Assembly: GCF_000196615.1 (NCBI RefSeq)
Contig: NC_014306.1
Location: forward strand, 3,720,001 to 3,784,000
Direction: 5' to 3'
DNA length: 64,000 nt
From: Erwinia billingiae Eb661
GTDB lineage: Bacteria > Pseudomonadota > Gammaproteobacteria > Enterobacterales > Enterobacteriaceae
Each line of letters begins with the position of its first letter. Within the stretch, counting starts at the first letter, position 1. Made by a program: the position numbers and the translations under genes. This document shows, in pieces, positions 21,169 to 31,532 of this stretch. The notes beneath the pieces are model-generated. The model searched no databases. It was not told where the DNA came from and saw nothing but the letters and a program-made list of their open reading frames with translations.

Positions 21169-21500
21169 TGGACAGCTTGCCGGAACTGAGCGATGACGCG
21201 GTGATTGATGTGGCGCGTGAAGGAGGCTTTGCTTATATCCCTAAACTGTCGGGACCGCGACGCATTGCGCTGGCACAGCTTAGCGGGCCTCAGCGTGAGC
21301 ATGTGTGCAATGTTTTGCGCCAGGCCATGCCGCTGGCCGAATCGCCGGCAGAACAAAGCCGGGCTGGTCAGGGCGATCAGCGCTATTACCGCATAGAGAT
21401 CAGTTATGCCACGCCCGATCGGCTGGGTAACATCGTGATTATCATTGCCGAAGATCAGGCACCGCCGGCGCTGGTACAGCTCTGGCAGGACGGGCAATAG
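21168..21500 (+). CDS. Emfourin-like inhibitor of the adjacent protealysin
   Basis: A 110-aa protein with no signal peptide, starting at the ATG of TGATG where prtS stops, so the two are coupled. Sequence features (REGGFAYIPKLSGPRRIALAQLS near the N-terminus, a C-terminal RYYRIEISY...DQAPPALVQLW block) fit emfourin, the slow tight-binding protein inhibitor encoded next to protealysin in Serratia. Emfourins appear to restrain the protease inside the cell. Assignment rests mainly on the pairing and size, plus partial sequence recall. Confidence 0.8.
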   Translation: MDSLPELSDDAVIDVAREGGFAYIPKLSGPRRIALAQLSGPQREHVCNVLRQAMPLAESPAEQSRAGQGDQRYYRIEISYATPDRLGNIVIIIAEDQAPPALVQLWQDGQ

Positions 21501-21517
21501 CCCTGACACGCAGGCAA

Positions 21518-21556
21518 TAAAAAAGCCCCTTCAGTGATGAAGGGGCTTTGGTTTTT
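21518..21556. terminator. Bidirectional terminator between the protealysin operon and the PQQ dehydrogenase gene
   Basis: The stem AAAGCCCCTTCA/TGAAGGGGCTTT (21522-21549) has T-rich sequence on both strands (TTTGGTTTTT on plus; TTTTTTATTG on minus). It serves both convergent units. Confidence 0.88.
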
Positions 21557-21585
21557 CAAGCCTTCAGAGGTTTCCCCCGCAGGAC

Positions 21586-24018
21586 TTACTTATCCAGTGC
21601 GTAAGCAATCACGTAGTCGCCACGGTCTGGAGACTGACGGCCACCGCCTGCAGAAATCAGGATGTACTGCTTCCCGTTCTCTGGTGAGACGTAGCTGATT
21701 GGCGTACCCTGGCTACCCACTGGCAGACGCGCTTTCCACACTTCTTTACCGGTTGCGGTATCGAAGGCGCGCAGGTAGTAATCCTGAGTACCGGCAATGA
21801 ACACCAGACCGCCCTGAGTGGCCATGGTGCCGCCCAGTGTTGGCATACCAACTGGCATCTGTGCATGCATTTTGATACCAAACGGACCGGTATCCTGCAC
21901 GGTGCCGACCGGCACCTGCCAGACGATTTTCTGGGTGTTCAGGTCGATTGCAGACAGCGTACCGAACGGTGGCTTCTGGCAAGGGATGCCCAACGGCGAC
22001 ATGAAGCGGTTTTTGTTCACTGCATACGGCGTGCCTTTCATCGGCACCAGGCCCATACCGGTGTTAACGGCTTCACCGCCGTTGTTCACCGCGCCATCTT
22101 TCGCCGGTGCCGCAGCAACCATCTGCTGCCACAGGCCCAGACGCATATCGTTGACGAACAGGTAGTTATGGTTTGGATCGGTAGACATGCTACCCCAGTT
22201 CATTCCGCCCAGAGAGCCAGGGAAGCTGAGGGAGATATCGGTGCCTGGCGGGGTATAAAGCCCGTTATAGCGCATCGATTTGAAGCTGATACGGCATGCC
22301 AGCTGATCGAACGGCGTTGCACCCCACATGTCAGACTCTTTCAGCGTTTCGTTGCCGATCTGCGGCATGCCCACTGAACGTGGCTGAGTTTTGGAATACT
22401 GCTCGTTCGGGATATTAGCCGTCGGAACCGCCTGCTCTTCCACTTTGGTCAGCGGCTCACCGGTCAGACGATCGAGAACGTAAATCTGACCAGACTTGGT
22501 GCCGATCACCACGGCCGGTTTCTTGCTGCCATCTTTCATCGGGAAGTTGACGAGGCTTGGCTGCATTGGCAGGTCGAAGTCCCACAGATCGTTATGCACG
22601 GTCTGGTAAACCCACTTCTCTTTACCGGTCGTTGCATCGACGGCCAGCACCGCTGCACCGTATTTGTGGTCAAGCTTGGTACGGTTAACGCCCCACAGAT
22701 CGACAGACGAGCTGCCCATCGGGATGAACACGGTGTTCATGTTCGGGTCGTAAGACATCGGTGCCCATGAGTTAGGCGTGCTGCGGGTGTAGTGCTCGCC
22801 CGGCATCAGGATCGCATTTGGATCGTCTTTGCCTGGATCGAACGCCCAACGCATTTTACCGGTGATCACGTCAAAGCCACGCATTACGCCGCCAGGCATA
22901 TCGGTGCTGACGTTATCCGCCACACGTCCACCCACCACGACGGTGCTGCCAGCCAGCGTTGGCGCTGACGTCAGTACATAGCTTGGGTCTTTTGCATCGC
23001 CCATACCTTCACGCAGGTCAACGATGCCGTTCTTGCCGAAGTCAGCACAGAACTGGCCGTTATCGGCATCCAGCGCAATCAGGCGGTCATCAATGGTGTT
23101 CATCAGAACACGACGCTGACAGGCAGCACCTGCAGGCAGGTTAACCGGTGCCGGTGCGTTTGAACCCGGCGCAGCAGGCTGCGTCAACGGTTTGGTCGCG
23201 TCGAAGTAAGCCAGACCACGGCAGCGCATCCAGACGGAGGATTTCGCGTTGATGTCCGCTTTCCAGATCTGCTTACCGGTATCAGCCGCAACGGCAATCA
23301 CGTTGTTGTGCGGCGTACACAGGAACACGGTGTTACCAACCTGCAGAGGCGTCTGCTGATCTTCCGCACCATTGCCGTCCGGGCTCAGTGGGATATCACC
23401 GGTGTGGTAGGTCCAGGCAACTTTCAGATCCTTCACGTTATCGCGTGTGATCTGGTCCAGCGCCACAAAGCGGCTACCGCCAGGGGTATTACCGTAGTTG
23501 TCCCAGTCTTTCTGCTGCTGATCTTTCGCAACAGGAACCAGTGGCAATTCCTGACCGTTTGCCACGGTAGGATGCGGCTGGAACATCTGCACCAGCGTGG
23601 CCACCAGGCCAACCACCAGTACCGCAGAGATCGCGTAAGCCGGTTTAGCCGCTGATGATTTGCCTTCGCGCTTGCGCAGGGCTGGCAGCGTAATCATCGC
23701 CACCAACAGCAGGCCGGCCAGCGTCATCAGACGGGAAACCAACGGCCAGAAATCCATGCCCGCGTCCTGCACGGCCCAGATAGCCGAGCCAATGAACACC
23801 AGCGCGAAAATCGTCACGGCAGAAGATTTGCGGCGGAAGAATTGAATCGCGGAAAGAACGGTGAACACGCCGGCAATAACGAAATACCAGCTACCGCCCA
23901 GTGAAACCAGTTTCCCGCCACCAATCACAAAGAAAAGGCCGGTCGCCAGCAGGATTAACCCGAGCAATACGCACCACAAGCTCAGCCATTTTGATGGCCG
24001 GGCATTCAGTTGAGACAT
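21586..24018 (-). CDS. gcd: Membrane-bound PQQ-dependent dehydrogenase, glucose/quinate/shikimate family
   Basis: An 810-aa protein with about five N-terminal membrane segments (residues 1-135) and a periplasmic eight-bladed PQQ propeller. Propeller repeats such as KVAWTYHTGD, KQIWKADIN, KEKWVYQTVHNDLWDFDLP and KEVWKARLP are visible, and the active-site region around GTKSGQIYVLDR is conserved. The family oxidises glucose (or quinate) in the periplasm and passes electrons to ubiquinone. ATG at 24018 is chosen because AGGAG lies 10 bp upstream; the TTG at 24039 overlaps that site. Whether the substrate is glucose or a cyclic polyol cannot be told here. No pqq genes are in the window. Confidence 0.85.
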   Translation of the reverse strand: MSQLNARPSKWLSLWCVLLGLILLATGLFFVIGGGKLVSLGGSWYFVIAGVFTVLSAIQFFRRKSSAVTIFALVFIGSAIWAVQDAGMDFWPLVSRLMTLAGLLLVAMITLPALRKREGKSSAAKPAYAISAVLVVGLVATLVQMFQPHPTVANGQELPLVPVAKDQQQKDWDNYGNTPGGSRFVALDQITRDNVKDLKVAWTYHTGDIPLSPDGNGAEDQQTPLQVGNTVFLCTPHNNVIAVAADTGKQIWKADINAKSSVWMRCRGLAYFDATKPLTQPAAPGSNAPAPVNLPAGAACQRRVLMNTIDDRLIALDADNGQFCADFGKNGIVDLREGMGDAKDPSYVLTSAPTLAGSTVVVGGRVADNVSTDMPGGVMRGFDVITGKMRWAFDPGKDDPNAILMPGEHYTRSTPNSWAPMSYDPNMNTVFIPMGSSSVDLWGVNRTKLDHKYGAAVLAVDATTGKEKWVYQTVHNDLWDFDLPMQPSLVNFPMKDGSKKPAVVIGTKSGQIYVLDRLTGEPLTKVEEQAVPTANIPNEQYSKTQPRSVGMPQIGNETLKESDMWGATPFDQLACRISFKSMRYNGLYTPPGTDISLSFPGSLGGMNWGSMSTDPNHNYLFVNDMRLGLWQQMVAAAPAKDGAVNNGGEAVNTGMGLVPMKGTPYAVNKNRFMSPLGIPCQKPPFGTLSAIDLNTQKIVWQVPVGTVQDTGPFGIKMHAQMPVGMPTLGGTMATQGGLVFIAGTQDYYLRAFDTATGKEVWKARLPVGSQGTPISYVSPENGKQYILISAGGGRQSPDRGDYVIAYALDK

Positions 24019-24414
24019 GGTAAAAATACTCCTGAACAAAATAGGGCTTCAGCACAATCTTCATTTTGCATCTGTACCGCAAACACCAAGGTTGGCAGGT
24101 AGCGGAGGGCGATGAACATTATTCTTAAGTCACTAAACTTATTAACAATTCGATACGGGCTGTCCCCGTCCTGTGTTAGCCAAAGCCCCTGACGACGCCT
24201 GTTGCAGGCGGAGTGGCTCTGAAATAACGGCAAAATTGTACCACGTGGTTCGTAAAGGAATAAACACAAACTTAACAAACTTCACACTTCTGGCTCTTTT
24301 TGGCAAAAGCAGGCAGCACGCGTAGAAAGCGGAAGAAATAGTTCAGCGCCACAATTATCCATTATAGCTGAAGTGATTTTTTTGATATTCGGAGGCGGGA
24401 ATAAAATAATGGGA
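24019..24414. other. Gene-free region upstream of gcd
   Basis: About 400 bp between gcd and der. I see no convincing gene: the short open frames lack codon bias and ribosome sites. It must carry the gcd promoter, read on the minus strand, but I cannot pick a confident -35/-10 pair. Confidence 0.5.
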
Positions 24415-24443
24415 ATAAAAAAAGGGAGCCAGGCGGCTCCCTT
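24415..24443 (-). terminator. Terminator of der
   Basis: On the minus strand GGGAGCCGCCTGGCTCCC is followed by seven T. It starts just after the der stop codon. Confidence 0.9.
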
Positions 24444-24453
24444 AATATCTAAT

Positions 24454-25941
24454 TTACTTTTTCTTCAAATGGCTGATTAAACGCTTACGTTTGCGCAGCT
24501 GATTTGGCGTCAGCAGGTTACGTTTTCCTTCGTACGGGTTATCGCCTTCCTTAAACTGGATACGGATTGGCGTACCCATCACTTCCAGCGAACGGCGGAA
24601 GTAATTCATCAGGTAGCGTTTGTAGGAATCCGGCAGATCTTTCACCTGATTACCGTGAATAACCACAATCGGCGGGTTATATCCCCCGGCGTGAGCATAT
24701 TTCAGCTTCACACGGCGGCTACGGACCAGCGGCGGCTGGTGGTCATCAGCAGCCATGTTCATGATGCGGGTCAGCATAGAGGTGTTCACGCGGCGCGTGG
24801 AACAGTCATAGGCTTCGGTGACCGATTCAAACAGGTTACCCACACCGCTGCCATGTAAAGCAGAGATGAAGTGTACACGCGCAAAGTCGATAAAGCCCAG
24901 ACGGAAGTCCAGCGTCTCTTTCACTTCATCACGTACTTCCTGTGACAGGCCATCCCACTTGTTAACCACAATCACCAGCGAGCGGCCGCTGTTGAGGATA
25001 AAGCCCAGCAGCGACAGATCCTGATCGGAAATGCCTTCGCGGGCATCGATCACCAGCATTACCACGTTGGCGTCTTCGATAGCCTGCAGGGTTTTGATTA
25101 CCGAGAATTTCTCAACGGTCTCCGTTACCTTGCCACGCTTACGTACACCGGCGGTATCAATCAGGATGTATTCGCGACCGTCGCGCTCCATCGGGATATA
25201 GATACTGTCACGGGTAGTACCCGGGGCATCAAACACCACCACGCGGTCTTCGCCCAGAATACGGTTAGTCAGCGTTGACTTACCGACGTTAGGACGACCG
25301 ACGATAGCCAGTTTGATCGGCAGATCCAGCGGGTTGAAGTTGTCTTCAGCTTCCGCTGCTTCGATTTCACCCTGCTCTGCCGCTTCCAAATCAGCCCAGT
25401 AAGCGGCGTTCTCTTCTTCTTCGGTCAGCGGTGCAGACTCTTCCACGACTTCGCGGTAAGGCTCCAGCACATCTTCCAGCAGGCTTGCGACGCCGCGGCC
25501 ATGAGAAGCAGCAATCGCATGGATCTCGCCCAGGCCTAACGAGTAGAAATCCACCACGGCAGAATCAGGATCCAGACCGTCAGTTTTGTTCGCCACCAGG
25601 AAAGTCGGTTTTTCGCGCGAGCGTAAATGCTGGGCGATAGCGATATCAGCAGGCATCAGGCCGGCACGGGCATCAACCATAAACAGCACCACATCGGCTT
25701 CTTCAATCGCCAACAGGGACTGCGCGGCCATGCGCGTTTCCACACCTTCTTCGTTACCATCAATACCGCCGGTATCGATGCAAATAAACTGCTGCCCTTC
25801 GACCTCAGCACGACCATATTTACGGTCACGCGTCAGTCCAGGAAAATCCGCCACCAGCGCATCTCGCGTATGCGTTAAACGGTTAAACAGGGTGGATTTT
25901 CCCACATTGGGACGCCCGACCAGCGCGACCACAGGTACCAT
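24454..25941 (-). CDS. der: Ribosome-associated GTPase Der (EngA)
   Basis: Der is an essential GTPase for 50S ribosome assembly, with two tandem GTPase domains and a C-terminal KH-like domain. In this 495-aa protein the G1 motif GRPNVGKST occurs twice (near residues 8 and 216). NKTD and NKWD G4 motifs and DTGG/DTAG G3 motifs are also present in both domains. The acidic linker between the domains is typical. It lies 176 bp after bamB, separated by a hairpin, and is followed by a strong terminator. Confidence 0.96.
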   Translation of the reverse strand: MVPVVALVGRPNVGKSTLFNRLTHTRDALVADFPGLTRDRKYGRAEVEGQQFICIDTGGIDGNEEGVETRMAAQSLLAIEEADVVLFMVDARAGLMPADIAIAQHLRSREKPTFLVANKTDGLDPDSAVVDFYSLGLGEIHAIAASHGRGVASLLEDVLEPYREVVEESAPLTEEEENAAYWADLEAAEQGEIEAAEAEDNFNPLDLPIKLAIVGRPNVGKSTLTNRILGEDRVVVFDAPGTTRDSIYIPMERDGREYILIDTAGVRKRGKVTETVEKFSVIKTLQAIEDANVVMLVIDAREGISDQDLSLLGFILNSGRSLVIVVNKWDGLSQEVRDEVKETLDFRLGFIDFARVHFISALHGSGVGNLFESVTEAYDCSTRRVNTSMLTRIMNMAADDHQPPLVRSRRVKLKYAHAGGYNPPIVVIHGNQVKDLPDSYKRYLMNYFRRSLEVMGTPIRIQFKEGDNPYEGKRNLLTPNQLRKRKRLISHLKKK

Positions 25942-26055
25942 ATTGAAGCCTCATGACAAAAATTAAGCGCCTGACATACATACTATTCATGCACGACAAA
26001 CAAAAAGAGTGCTGACGCACACGCAGGCTGAAGGCGTAGAGGATACCACGCCCAG

Positions 26056-26094
26056 AGAAAAACGAAACGGCCCCTGACGAATCAGGAGCCGTTT
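26056..26094 (-). terminator. Terminator-like hairpin between bamB and der
   Basis: On the minus strand AAACGGCTCCTGA pairs with TCAGGGGCCGTTT (one mismatch) and is followed by TTTCGTTTTT. It lies 24 bp after the bamB stop; der probably has its own promoter in the remaining 110 bp. Confidence 0.7.
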
Positions 26095-26117
26095 AAGACC
26101 AGAACAGCGGGTGGAAG

Positions 26118-27299
26118 TTAGCGGGTAAACGCGTAAACTTCGCCGCCTTTTGCCTGGATCAGTAACTTATCGCTGGCGACGACTGGTTCAGTCTGGAAGC
26201 CGGAGCTGTCGACGTTCTGCTGAGCAACGAAACGACCGTCATCGGTATTAATCCAGTGCAGATAGCCTTCGCTATCGCCGACAACCAGATAGCCATTGTA
26301 CAGCACAGGCGAGGTCAGGTTACGGTGCAGCAGATCGCTCTGACGCCAGATGGTCACGCCACCTTCGGTGTTCAGGGCAACCACACGGTCATCCTGATCG
26401 ACCAGGTAGATACGGCCGCCATCAACGATCATATCGTGCACGGAGCCAATTTCACGCTTCCACAGGATCTGACCAGAACGCAGGTCCATCGCGGTCAGGT
26501 TGCCGTTGTACGCCAGGGCATAAACCACGCCATTGACCACCACCGGCGTGGTATCCACGTCAGACAGGCGATCGATTTCCGTGGCGCCGCTTGGCTGGGA
26601 AATACGCTGCTGCCAGATAATCTGGCCCTGGTTCATCATCACGGCGCTCACGCGACCGTTATCACCGCCAACAATCGCCGCACCAAAGGCTGCCGTAGGC
26701 GCAGACTCACCGCGCAGGGAAAGCGCCGGCACGTCGAGGTTCACAGACCACTTAATGGCACCGCTGGTCTGATCCAGACCCTGCAACATGCCGTTACTGG
26801 TGTGAATCAATACCAGGCCATCGCTGACCACCGGACGGGACAGCACTTCGCCGGCCGCCTGGGTCTGCCAGGCAACGGAACCGTCACTGGTGTTCAGGGC
26901 ATAGACCTGAGCACGTTCGCTACCGAGGTAGACATGACCACCGTCAACCGTCACGCCGCCTGAAATCAGCGCAGGACGATTGCTGGAGAAGAAGCCGGTT
27001 TTTTCTGACAGGTCAACTTTCCACTGTTCTTTACCGTCGCCCGCGTTCAATGCTTTCACAATGCCATGGCGATCGGCGGCATAAACCGTACTGTCTGCCC
27101 AGCCTGGATGCAGGTTGGAGTAGTAATCACCTACACCATCACCTACTGAGGTGCTCCAGACTTTTTCCGGGGTAAACTGATTTTCAACTTTTGGTAACGG
27201 TGACATTTTGACGACGTCTTCTTCACCGCTAAACCATGAACATCCGCTGAGCAAAGTGACTGAAATCAGTCCCGGCAGAAGTATCTTACGCAATTCCAT
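26118..27299 (-). CDS. bamB: Outer-membrane assembly lipoprotein BamB
   Basis: BamB is the beta-propeller lipoprotein of the BAM complex that inserts outer-membrane proteins. The 393-aa protein has a lipoprotein signal peptide ending LLSGC (acylated Cys20). It is followed by eight PQQ-like propeller repeats (KEQWKVDL, SVAWQTQA, AIKWSVNL, QIIWQQRI, QILWKREI and similar). It sits 47 bp after yfgM, in the order hisS-yfgM-bamB-der seen in E. coli. Confidence 0.96.
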   Translation of the reverse strand: MELRKILLPGLISVTLLSGCSWFSGEEDVVKMSPLPKVENQFTPEKVWSTSVGDGVGDYYSNLHPGWADSTVYAADRHGIVKALNAGDGKEQWKVDLSEKTGFFSSNRPALISGGVTVDGGHVYLGSERAQVYALNTSDGSVAWQTQAAGEVLSRPVVSDGLVLIHTSNGMLQGLDQTSGAIKWSVNLDVPALSLRGESAPTAAFGAAIVGGDNGRVSAVMMNQGQIIWQQRISQPSGATEIDRLSDVDTTPVVVNGVVYALAYNGNLTAMDLRSGQILWKREIGSVHDMIVDGGRIYLVDQDDRVVALNTEGGVTIWRQSDLLHRNLTSPVLYNGYLVVGDSEGYLHWINTDDGRFVAQQNVDSSGFQTEPVVASDKLLIQAKGGEVYAFTR

Positions 27300-27346
27300 G
27301 AAATCCCTCTTGAGCCTGTGGAGGCAATTTTATACCGCGGGTAAAC

Positions 27347-27967
27347 TTAGCCGGGTAAATTATTCATTTTCATCTGCAGCATCTCTTTCAGCGCCGGAGA
27401 CGCGTCAGAGTCAATGCCTTTGCTCCAGGCATCGTGGGCGCCTTTGGTGTCGCCTTTGCTGAGCAGGGCTTCACCACGCACGTCAGCCACGATAGCTGTC
27501 CAGCCGTCACCTTTGATTAAATCGAGGGTTTTTACCGCCTCATCAGGTTTCTTCTGCTGCAGCTGAATACGCGCCAGGCGCAGATTCAACACGGCTTGCA
27601 GGTTCGCGTCTTTAGTATCTTTCAGGCCGCTTTGCAGCTGGGCTGCGGCTTGATCCAACTGGTTGCCGTCGGCGTAGCGCTTGGCCACGTCCAGAGAAGC
27701 CAGCGCACCGTAGGTGTTGCTGTTTTCACTGGCAAATTTGGCCGCAGCGGCCAGCGTTTCTGGCTTGCTGCTGTCCAGCGCGCCAGACACCTGCTGATAA
27801 GCTGCGGAGGTTTCACGGCTGCTGCCATCTTCATGGCTGCTCCAGTAGCGCCAGCCGGCCAGGGCACCAATACCAATAATGACGCCGATAACCAGTGCTT
27901 TACCGTTCTGGGCAAAGAAACCGCGTAACGCATCAACCTGTTCGTTTTCGTTGCTATAGACTTCCAC
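27347..27967 (-). CDS. yfgM: Ancillary SecYEG translocon subunit YfgM
   Basis: A 206-aa inner-membrane protein with one membrane span near residues 22-41 (KALVIGVIIGIGALAGWRYW) and a periplasmic TPR-like domain. The E. coli protein binds PpiD and SecYEG and helps hand over secreted proteins; it also influences RcsB. Length and sequence match. It lies between hisS (39 bp upstream) and bamB, which fits an envelope-biogenesis operon. Confidence 0.93.
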   Translation of the reverse strand: MEVYSNENEQVDALRGFFAQNGKALVIGVIIGIGALAGWRYWSSHEDGSSRETSAAYQQVSGALDSSKPETLAAAAKFASENSNTYGALASLDVAKRYADGNQLDQAAAQLQSGLKDTKDANLQAVLNLRLARIQLQQKKPDEAVKTLDLIKGDGWTAIVADVRGEALLSKGDTKGAHDAWSKGIDSDASPALKEMLQMKMNNLPG

Positions 27968-28006
27968 GCAAACCTTCTCCTTTAAAACCGCGATACCGCT
28001 TTTGGC

Positions 28007-29281
28007 TTATTTCAACATCGCTGCCAGTGTGGCTGCAGCATCACGTTGCGCCAGCGTCTGTTGCTCGCCATTGCGCAAATCTTTAATAGTCACCTGCCCG
28101 TTGGCAACTTCATCTTCGCCAAGCATCAGTGCAACGCGAGCGCCCCACTTGTCCGCACGGGCGAACTGCTTCTTGAAATTACCGCCGCCGAAGTTAGTCA
28201 TTAACTTCAGTGTCGGGTCTGCATCACGAATCTGCTCGGCCAGTTGCATGGCGGCTGACTGCACGCCTTGACCCGAAGCGATAACATAGACATCGACAAT
28301 TCGCGTCGGTTCAAATTCCGGATTAACTGCCTGAACCAGCAGCACCAGACGCTCCAGCCCCATCGCAAAACCGACGGCTGGGGTCGCACGACCGCCAAGC
28401 TGTTCAACCAGACCATCATAACGGCCGCCGCCACAAACGGTGCCCTGTGAGCCCAGACTGGTGGTCACCCACTCAAAGACGGTGCGGTTGTAGTAATCAA
28501 GCCCGCGCACCAGACGCTGGTTAACGGTATAGGCGATACCCGCCGAGTCCAGCAGTTCACACAGGCCAGCAAAGTGCTCGCGTGATTCAGCGTCCAGATA
28601 CTCGCTCAACTCCGGTGCAGCGTTCAATAACGCCTGAATATCCGGGTTTTTGCTGTCCAGCACACGCAGCGGATTGGTGTACATACGGCGCTTGCAGTCT
28701 TCATCCAGCACGTCCTGATGTTGTTCCAGGAAAGCGATCAGCGCATCACGATAGTTAGTACGCGCCTCCAGTGAACCAATTGAGTTCAGCTCGAGCTTAA
28801 CGTGTTCAGAAATGCCCAGCGCTTTCCACCAGCGCGCGGTCATCATGATCAGCTCAGCATCAACGTCAGGGCCCTGAAGACCGAAGACTTCCACACCCAT
28901 CTGATGGAACTGGCGATAACGGCCTTTCTGCGGACGCTCGTAGCGGAACATCGGTCCCACATACCAGAGACGCTGCTCCTGATTGTACAGCAGACCATGT
29001 TCGATACCGGCACGTACGCAACCTGCCGTGCCTTCCGGACGCAGCGTCAGGCTCTCACCGTTGCGGTCTTCGAAGGTGTACATCTCTTTTTCAACCACGT
29101 CGGTGACTTCACCGATGGCGCGTTTGAACAAAGGGGTCTGCTCTACAATCGGCAGGCGGATTTCACTGTAACCATAGCTGGCCAGCACCTGCTTGAGGAT
29201 CTGCTCAATGCGTTGCCATACGACGGTTTCCGCGGGGAGGTAATCATTCATGCCACGGATAGCCTGGATATTCTTCGCCAC
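28007..29281 (-). CDS. hisS: Histidyl-tRNA synthetase
   Basis: A class II aminoacyl-tRNA synthetase of 424 aa, the E. coli length. Motif 2 is [15 protein letters not shown], the histidine-specific motifs are [14 protein letters not shown] and GGGRYDGL, and motif 3 is GFAMGLERL. It charges tRNA-His in the cytoplasm. It follows ispG across a 98-bp gap with a large hairpin. Confidence 0.97.
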   Translation of the reverse strand: MAKNIQAIRGMNDYLPAETVVWQRIEQILKQVLASYGYSEIRLPIVEQTPLFKRAIGEVTDVVEKEMYTFEDRNGESLTLRPEGTAGCVRAGIEHGLLYNQEQRLWYVGPMFRYERPQKGRYRQFHQMGVEVFGLQGPDVDAELIMMTARWWKALGISEHVKLELNSIGSLEARTNYRDALIAFLEQHQDVLDEDCKRRMYTNPLRVLDSKNPDIQALLNAAPELSEYLDAESREHFAGLCELLDSAGIAYTVNQRLVRGLDYYNRTVFEWVTTSLGSQGTVCGGGRYDGLVEQLGGRATPAVGFAMGLERLVLLVQAVNPEFEPTRIVDVYVIASGQGVQSAAMQLAEQIRDADPTLKLMTNFGGGNFKKQFARADKWGARVALMLGEDEVANGQVTIKDLRNGEQQTLAQRDAAATLAAMLK

Positions 29282-29312
29282 TTTTTTTCTCTTCTTAACT
29301 CTGGGGCTGGTT

Positions 29313-29355
29313 AAAAGGGCCGGGACAGAAAGTCAGTAAACTCTGTCCTCCGGCC
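29313..29355 (-). terminator. Hairpin with T-run between ispG and hisS
   Basis: On the minus strand GGCCGG and GGACAGA pair with TCTGTCC and CGGCC around a loop, followed by CTTTTAAC. It may act as a partial terminator or attenuator inside the ispG-hisS run. Confidence 0.55.
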
Positions 29356-29379
29356 TTCGGGCCAACCCGTAAATGCGAT

Positions 29380-30501
29380 TTATTTTTCTAACTGCTGGAT
29401 AGCAATGCGGCGGCTTTCGTCCATCATCGTGGCTTTAGCACGGATGCGGGCTTCCAGCTGATCGATCATGTCGTTGTTATCAAGACGTTCACGCAAGCGC
29501 ACGCCGTCTTCATATAAGCCACTTTTCTTGTTGCTACCGGTGACGCCAAGGGTGGAAACCAGCGCTTCACCCGGGCCATTCACCACACAGCCGATAATGG
29601 AGATATCCATCGGCGTCACAATATCTTCCAGCCGCTGCTCAAGCTCATTCACCGTGCCAATCACATCAAATTCCTGACGTGAACAGGTTGGGCAGGCAAT
29701 GAAGTTGATACCACGTGAACGAATGCGCAGGGACTTGAGGATATCGAAGCCGACTTTCACTTCTTCCACCGGATCGGCGGCTAACGAAATACGCAGCGTA
29801 TCGCCAATGCCTTCTGAGAGCAGCAGGCCAAGACCGATGGCAGATTTCACTGAGCCAGCACGCATGCCACCGGCTTCGGTGATGCCAAGGTGCAGTGGCT
29901 GATCGATCTGCTTAGCCAGCAAACGGTAAGACTCAACGGCCAAAAACACGTCGGAGGCTTTAACGCTGACTTTAAACTGATCGAAGTTCAGGCGATCCAG
30001 ATGATCGACATGACGCATGGCAGATTCCAGCAGGGCCTGTGGCGTAGGTTCGCCATACTTTTCCTGCAGGTCTTTTTCCAGCGAGCCGGCGTTCACGCCA
30101 ATGCGGATAGGGATGTTGTAGTGACGCGCGCAGTCCACAACCTGGCGGATACGCTCATCATTGCCGATGTTACCTGGGTTGATGCGCAGGCAGTCAACGC
30201 CGTATTCGGCAACCTTAAGGGCAATGCGATAGTCGAAATGGATGTCAGCAACCAGCGGGACATTGACCTGCTGTTTGATCAGGCGAAAAGCCTCAGCGGC
30301 GTCCATGGTAGGAACAGAAACGCGAACAATGTCGACACCGACACGCTCAAGCGCTTTGATTTGATTGACCGTCGCCGCCACATCGGTGGTTCGCGTGTTG
30401 GTCATGGACTGAACGGCTATTGGTGCACCATCGCCCACTGGCACCTTGCCGACGTAAATGCGCGTAGATTTGCGACGGATAATGGGTGCTGCGTTATGCA
30501 T
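29380..30501 (-). CDS. ispG: 4-hydroxy-3-methylbut-2-enyl diphosphate synthase (flavodoxin)
   Basis: IspG is a [4Fe-4S] enzyme converting MEcPP to HMBPP in the MEP isoprenoid pathway. The 373-aa protein has the cluster cysteines in [11 protein letters not shown] and CVVNGPGEA, and the N-terminal TIM barrel. ATG at 30501 is chosen because homology begins at [14 protein letters not shown]; the open frame runs six codons further upstream over the ribosome site GGAG. As an Fe-S enzyme it depends on cluster assembly, relevant to the missing iscU further along. Confidence 0.96.
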   Translation of the reverse strand: MHNAAPIIRRKSTRIYVGKVPVGDGAPIAVQSMTNTRTTDVAATVNQIKALERVGVDIVRVSVPTMDAAEAFRLIKQQVNVPLVADIHFDYRIALKVAEYGVDCLRINPGNIGNDERIRQVVDCARHYNIPIRIGVNAGSLEKDLQEKYGEPTPQALLESAMRHVDHLDRLNFDQFKVSVKASDVFLAVESYRLLAKQIDQPLHLGITEAGGMRAGSVKSAIGLGLLLSEGIGDTLRISLAADPVEEVKVGFDILKSLRIRSRGINFIACPTCSRQEFDVIGTVNELEQRLEDIVTPMDISIIGCVVNGPGEALVSTLGVTGSNKKSGLYEDGVRLRERLDNNDMIDQLEARIRAKATMMDESRRIAIQQLEK

Positions 30502-30542
30502 AGTCTTCTTTCTCCACAATTACTCGCGATCAGAAAGATGCG

Positions 30543-31532
30543 TTATTGCGCACCGACTGTCAGGCGAGCAACCTGGTTGGTACGGATGAAACGACTCAGA
30601 TCGACCGGCTGGCCCTGATACTGGATCTGAACGGCGCCCGGCGCACCAATCTTCAGACGATATGGCGCTTTACCGGCGAGGCTGAGTTTACCACCACTAC
30701 GCTGCATTCCGCTGAACAGTTTTTTCCCTGTTGCATCGGCGACTTCCAGCCAGCAGTCTTTATCGAAGCTCATCACCAGCGCATTGCCGTCGGCAGCAGG
30801 CGCGCTAACGCCTGCAGATCCGGTTGGCATCTGGCTGTTGGCCGTGTTGTCCACTGGCGCCTGAGAAGGCGAAACGGCAACAGGCTGTGAAGAAGCCGCG
30901 GCATTATTTGCCGGGGTCTGAGTTGCCGCAGGTGCGCTGGCTGCTGCTGGCGCCGAAGCTGATGGCGTCTGGGCTGAAGCGTCAGCAGGAACACTTTGAG
31001 CGGCCGAGTTATCGGCCGGCGTGTTGTCATTGCTGCTGTCACCCAGCGGGATCGACTGGCTATTATCGCCACTGGTTCCCGCGTTCTGATCGGCCATCGA
31101 CACCAGATCGTCCTGAGCAGCCTTGTGGTTTTGCCACCACCAGGCGCCGGTCAATCCGACGACAACAAACAGGACCAGCCAGGTGAAAATCATCAACCAG
31201 CCATCGCGTTTTTTGCGACGTTTGCCCAAAGAAAAACTCTGCATCGGCTCCACTTTGGCAGCACGAACAGGTGAATGCTTAGCCATCATCGGCAGCAGTT
31301 CATCTTCAGGTACGTGTACCAGACGGGCATAAGAACGGATATATCCCCGCAGGAAGGTCGACGCCAGATCGGCAGGCGACTTGTCCTCTTCAAGATCACG
31401 GACGGTGGAAAGTTTCAGGCAAAGGCGTTCAGCAACGTTCTGCTGAGTCAGTCCCATTTGCTCACGGGCACTGCGCAGGCGCTGGCCTGTTGAATTTACT
31501 GCTGAGTTATCTTGAGTGGCTTCAGTATTCAT
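30543..31532 (-). CDS. rodZ: Cytoskeleton protein RodZ
   Basis: RodZ links MreB to the cell-wall elongation machine. The 329-aa protein has a Cro/XRE helix-turn-helix domain (residues about 17-85), a basic stretch KRRKKRD, one membrane span at 111-133, a long Ser/Thr/Ala/Pro-rich periplasmic linker (about 140-240) and a C-terminal beta domain (about 245-329). Length is close to E. coli (337). It overlaps the end of pilW by 11 bp. Confidence 0.95.
   Translation of the reverse strand: MNTEATQDNSAVNSTGQRLRSAREQMGLTQQNVAERLCLKLSTVRDLEEDKSPADLASTFLRGYIRSYARLVHVPEDELLPMMAKHSPVRAAKVEPMQSFSLGKRRKKRDGWLMIFTWLVLFVVVGLTGAWWWQNHKAAQDDLVSMADQNAGTSGDNSQSIPLGDSSNDNTPADNSAAQSVPADASAQTPSASAPAAASAPAATQTPANNAAASSQPVAVSPSQAPVDNTANSQMPTGSAGVSAPAADGNALVMSFDKDCWLEVADATGKKLFSGMQRSGGKLSLAGKAPYRLKIGAPGAVQIQYQGQPVDLSRFIRTNQVARLTVGAQ

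Noticed and set aside
24006..24278. 90-codon open frame upstream of gcd
   Set aside because: It overlaps the gcd start, has no ribosome site, and its sequence shows no recognisable domain; treated as promoter region.
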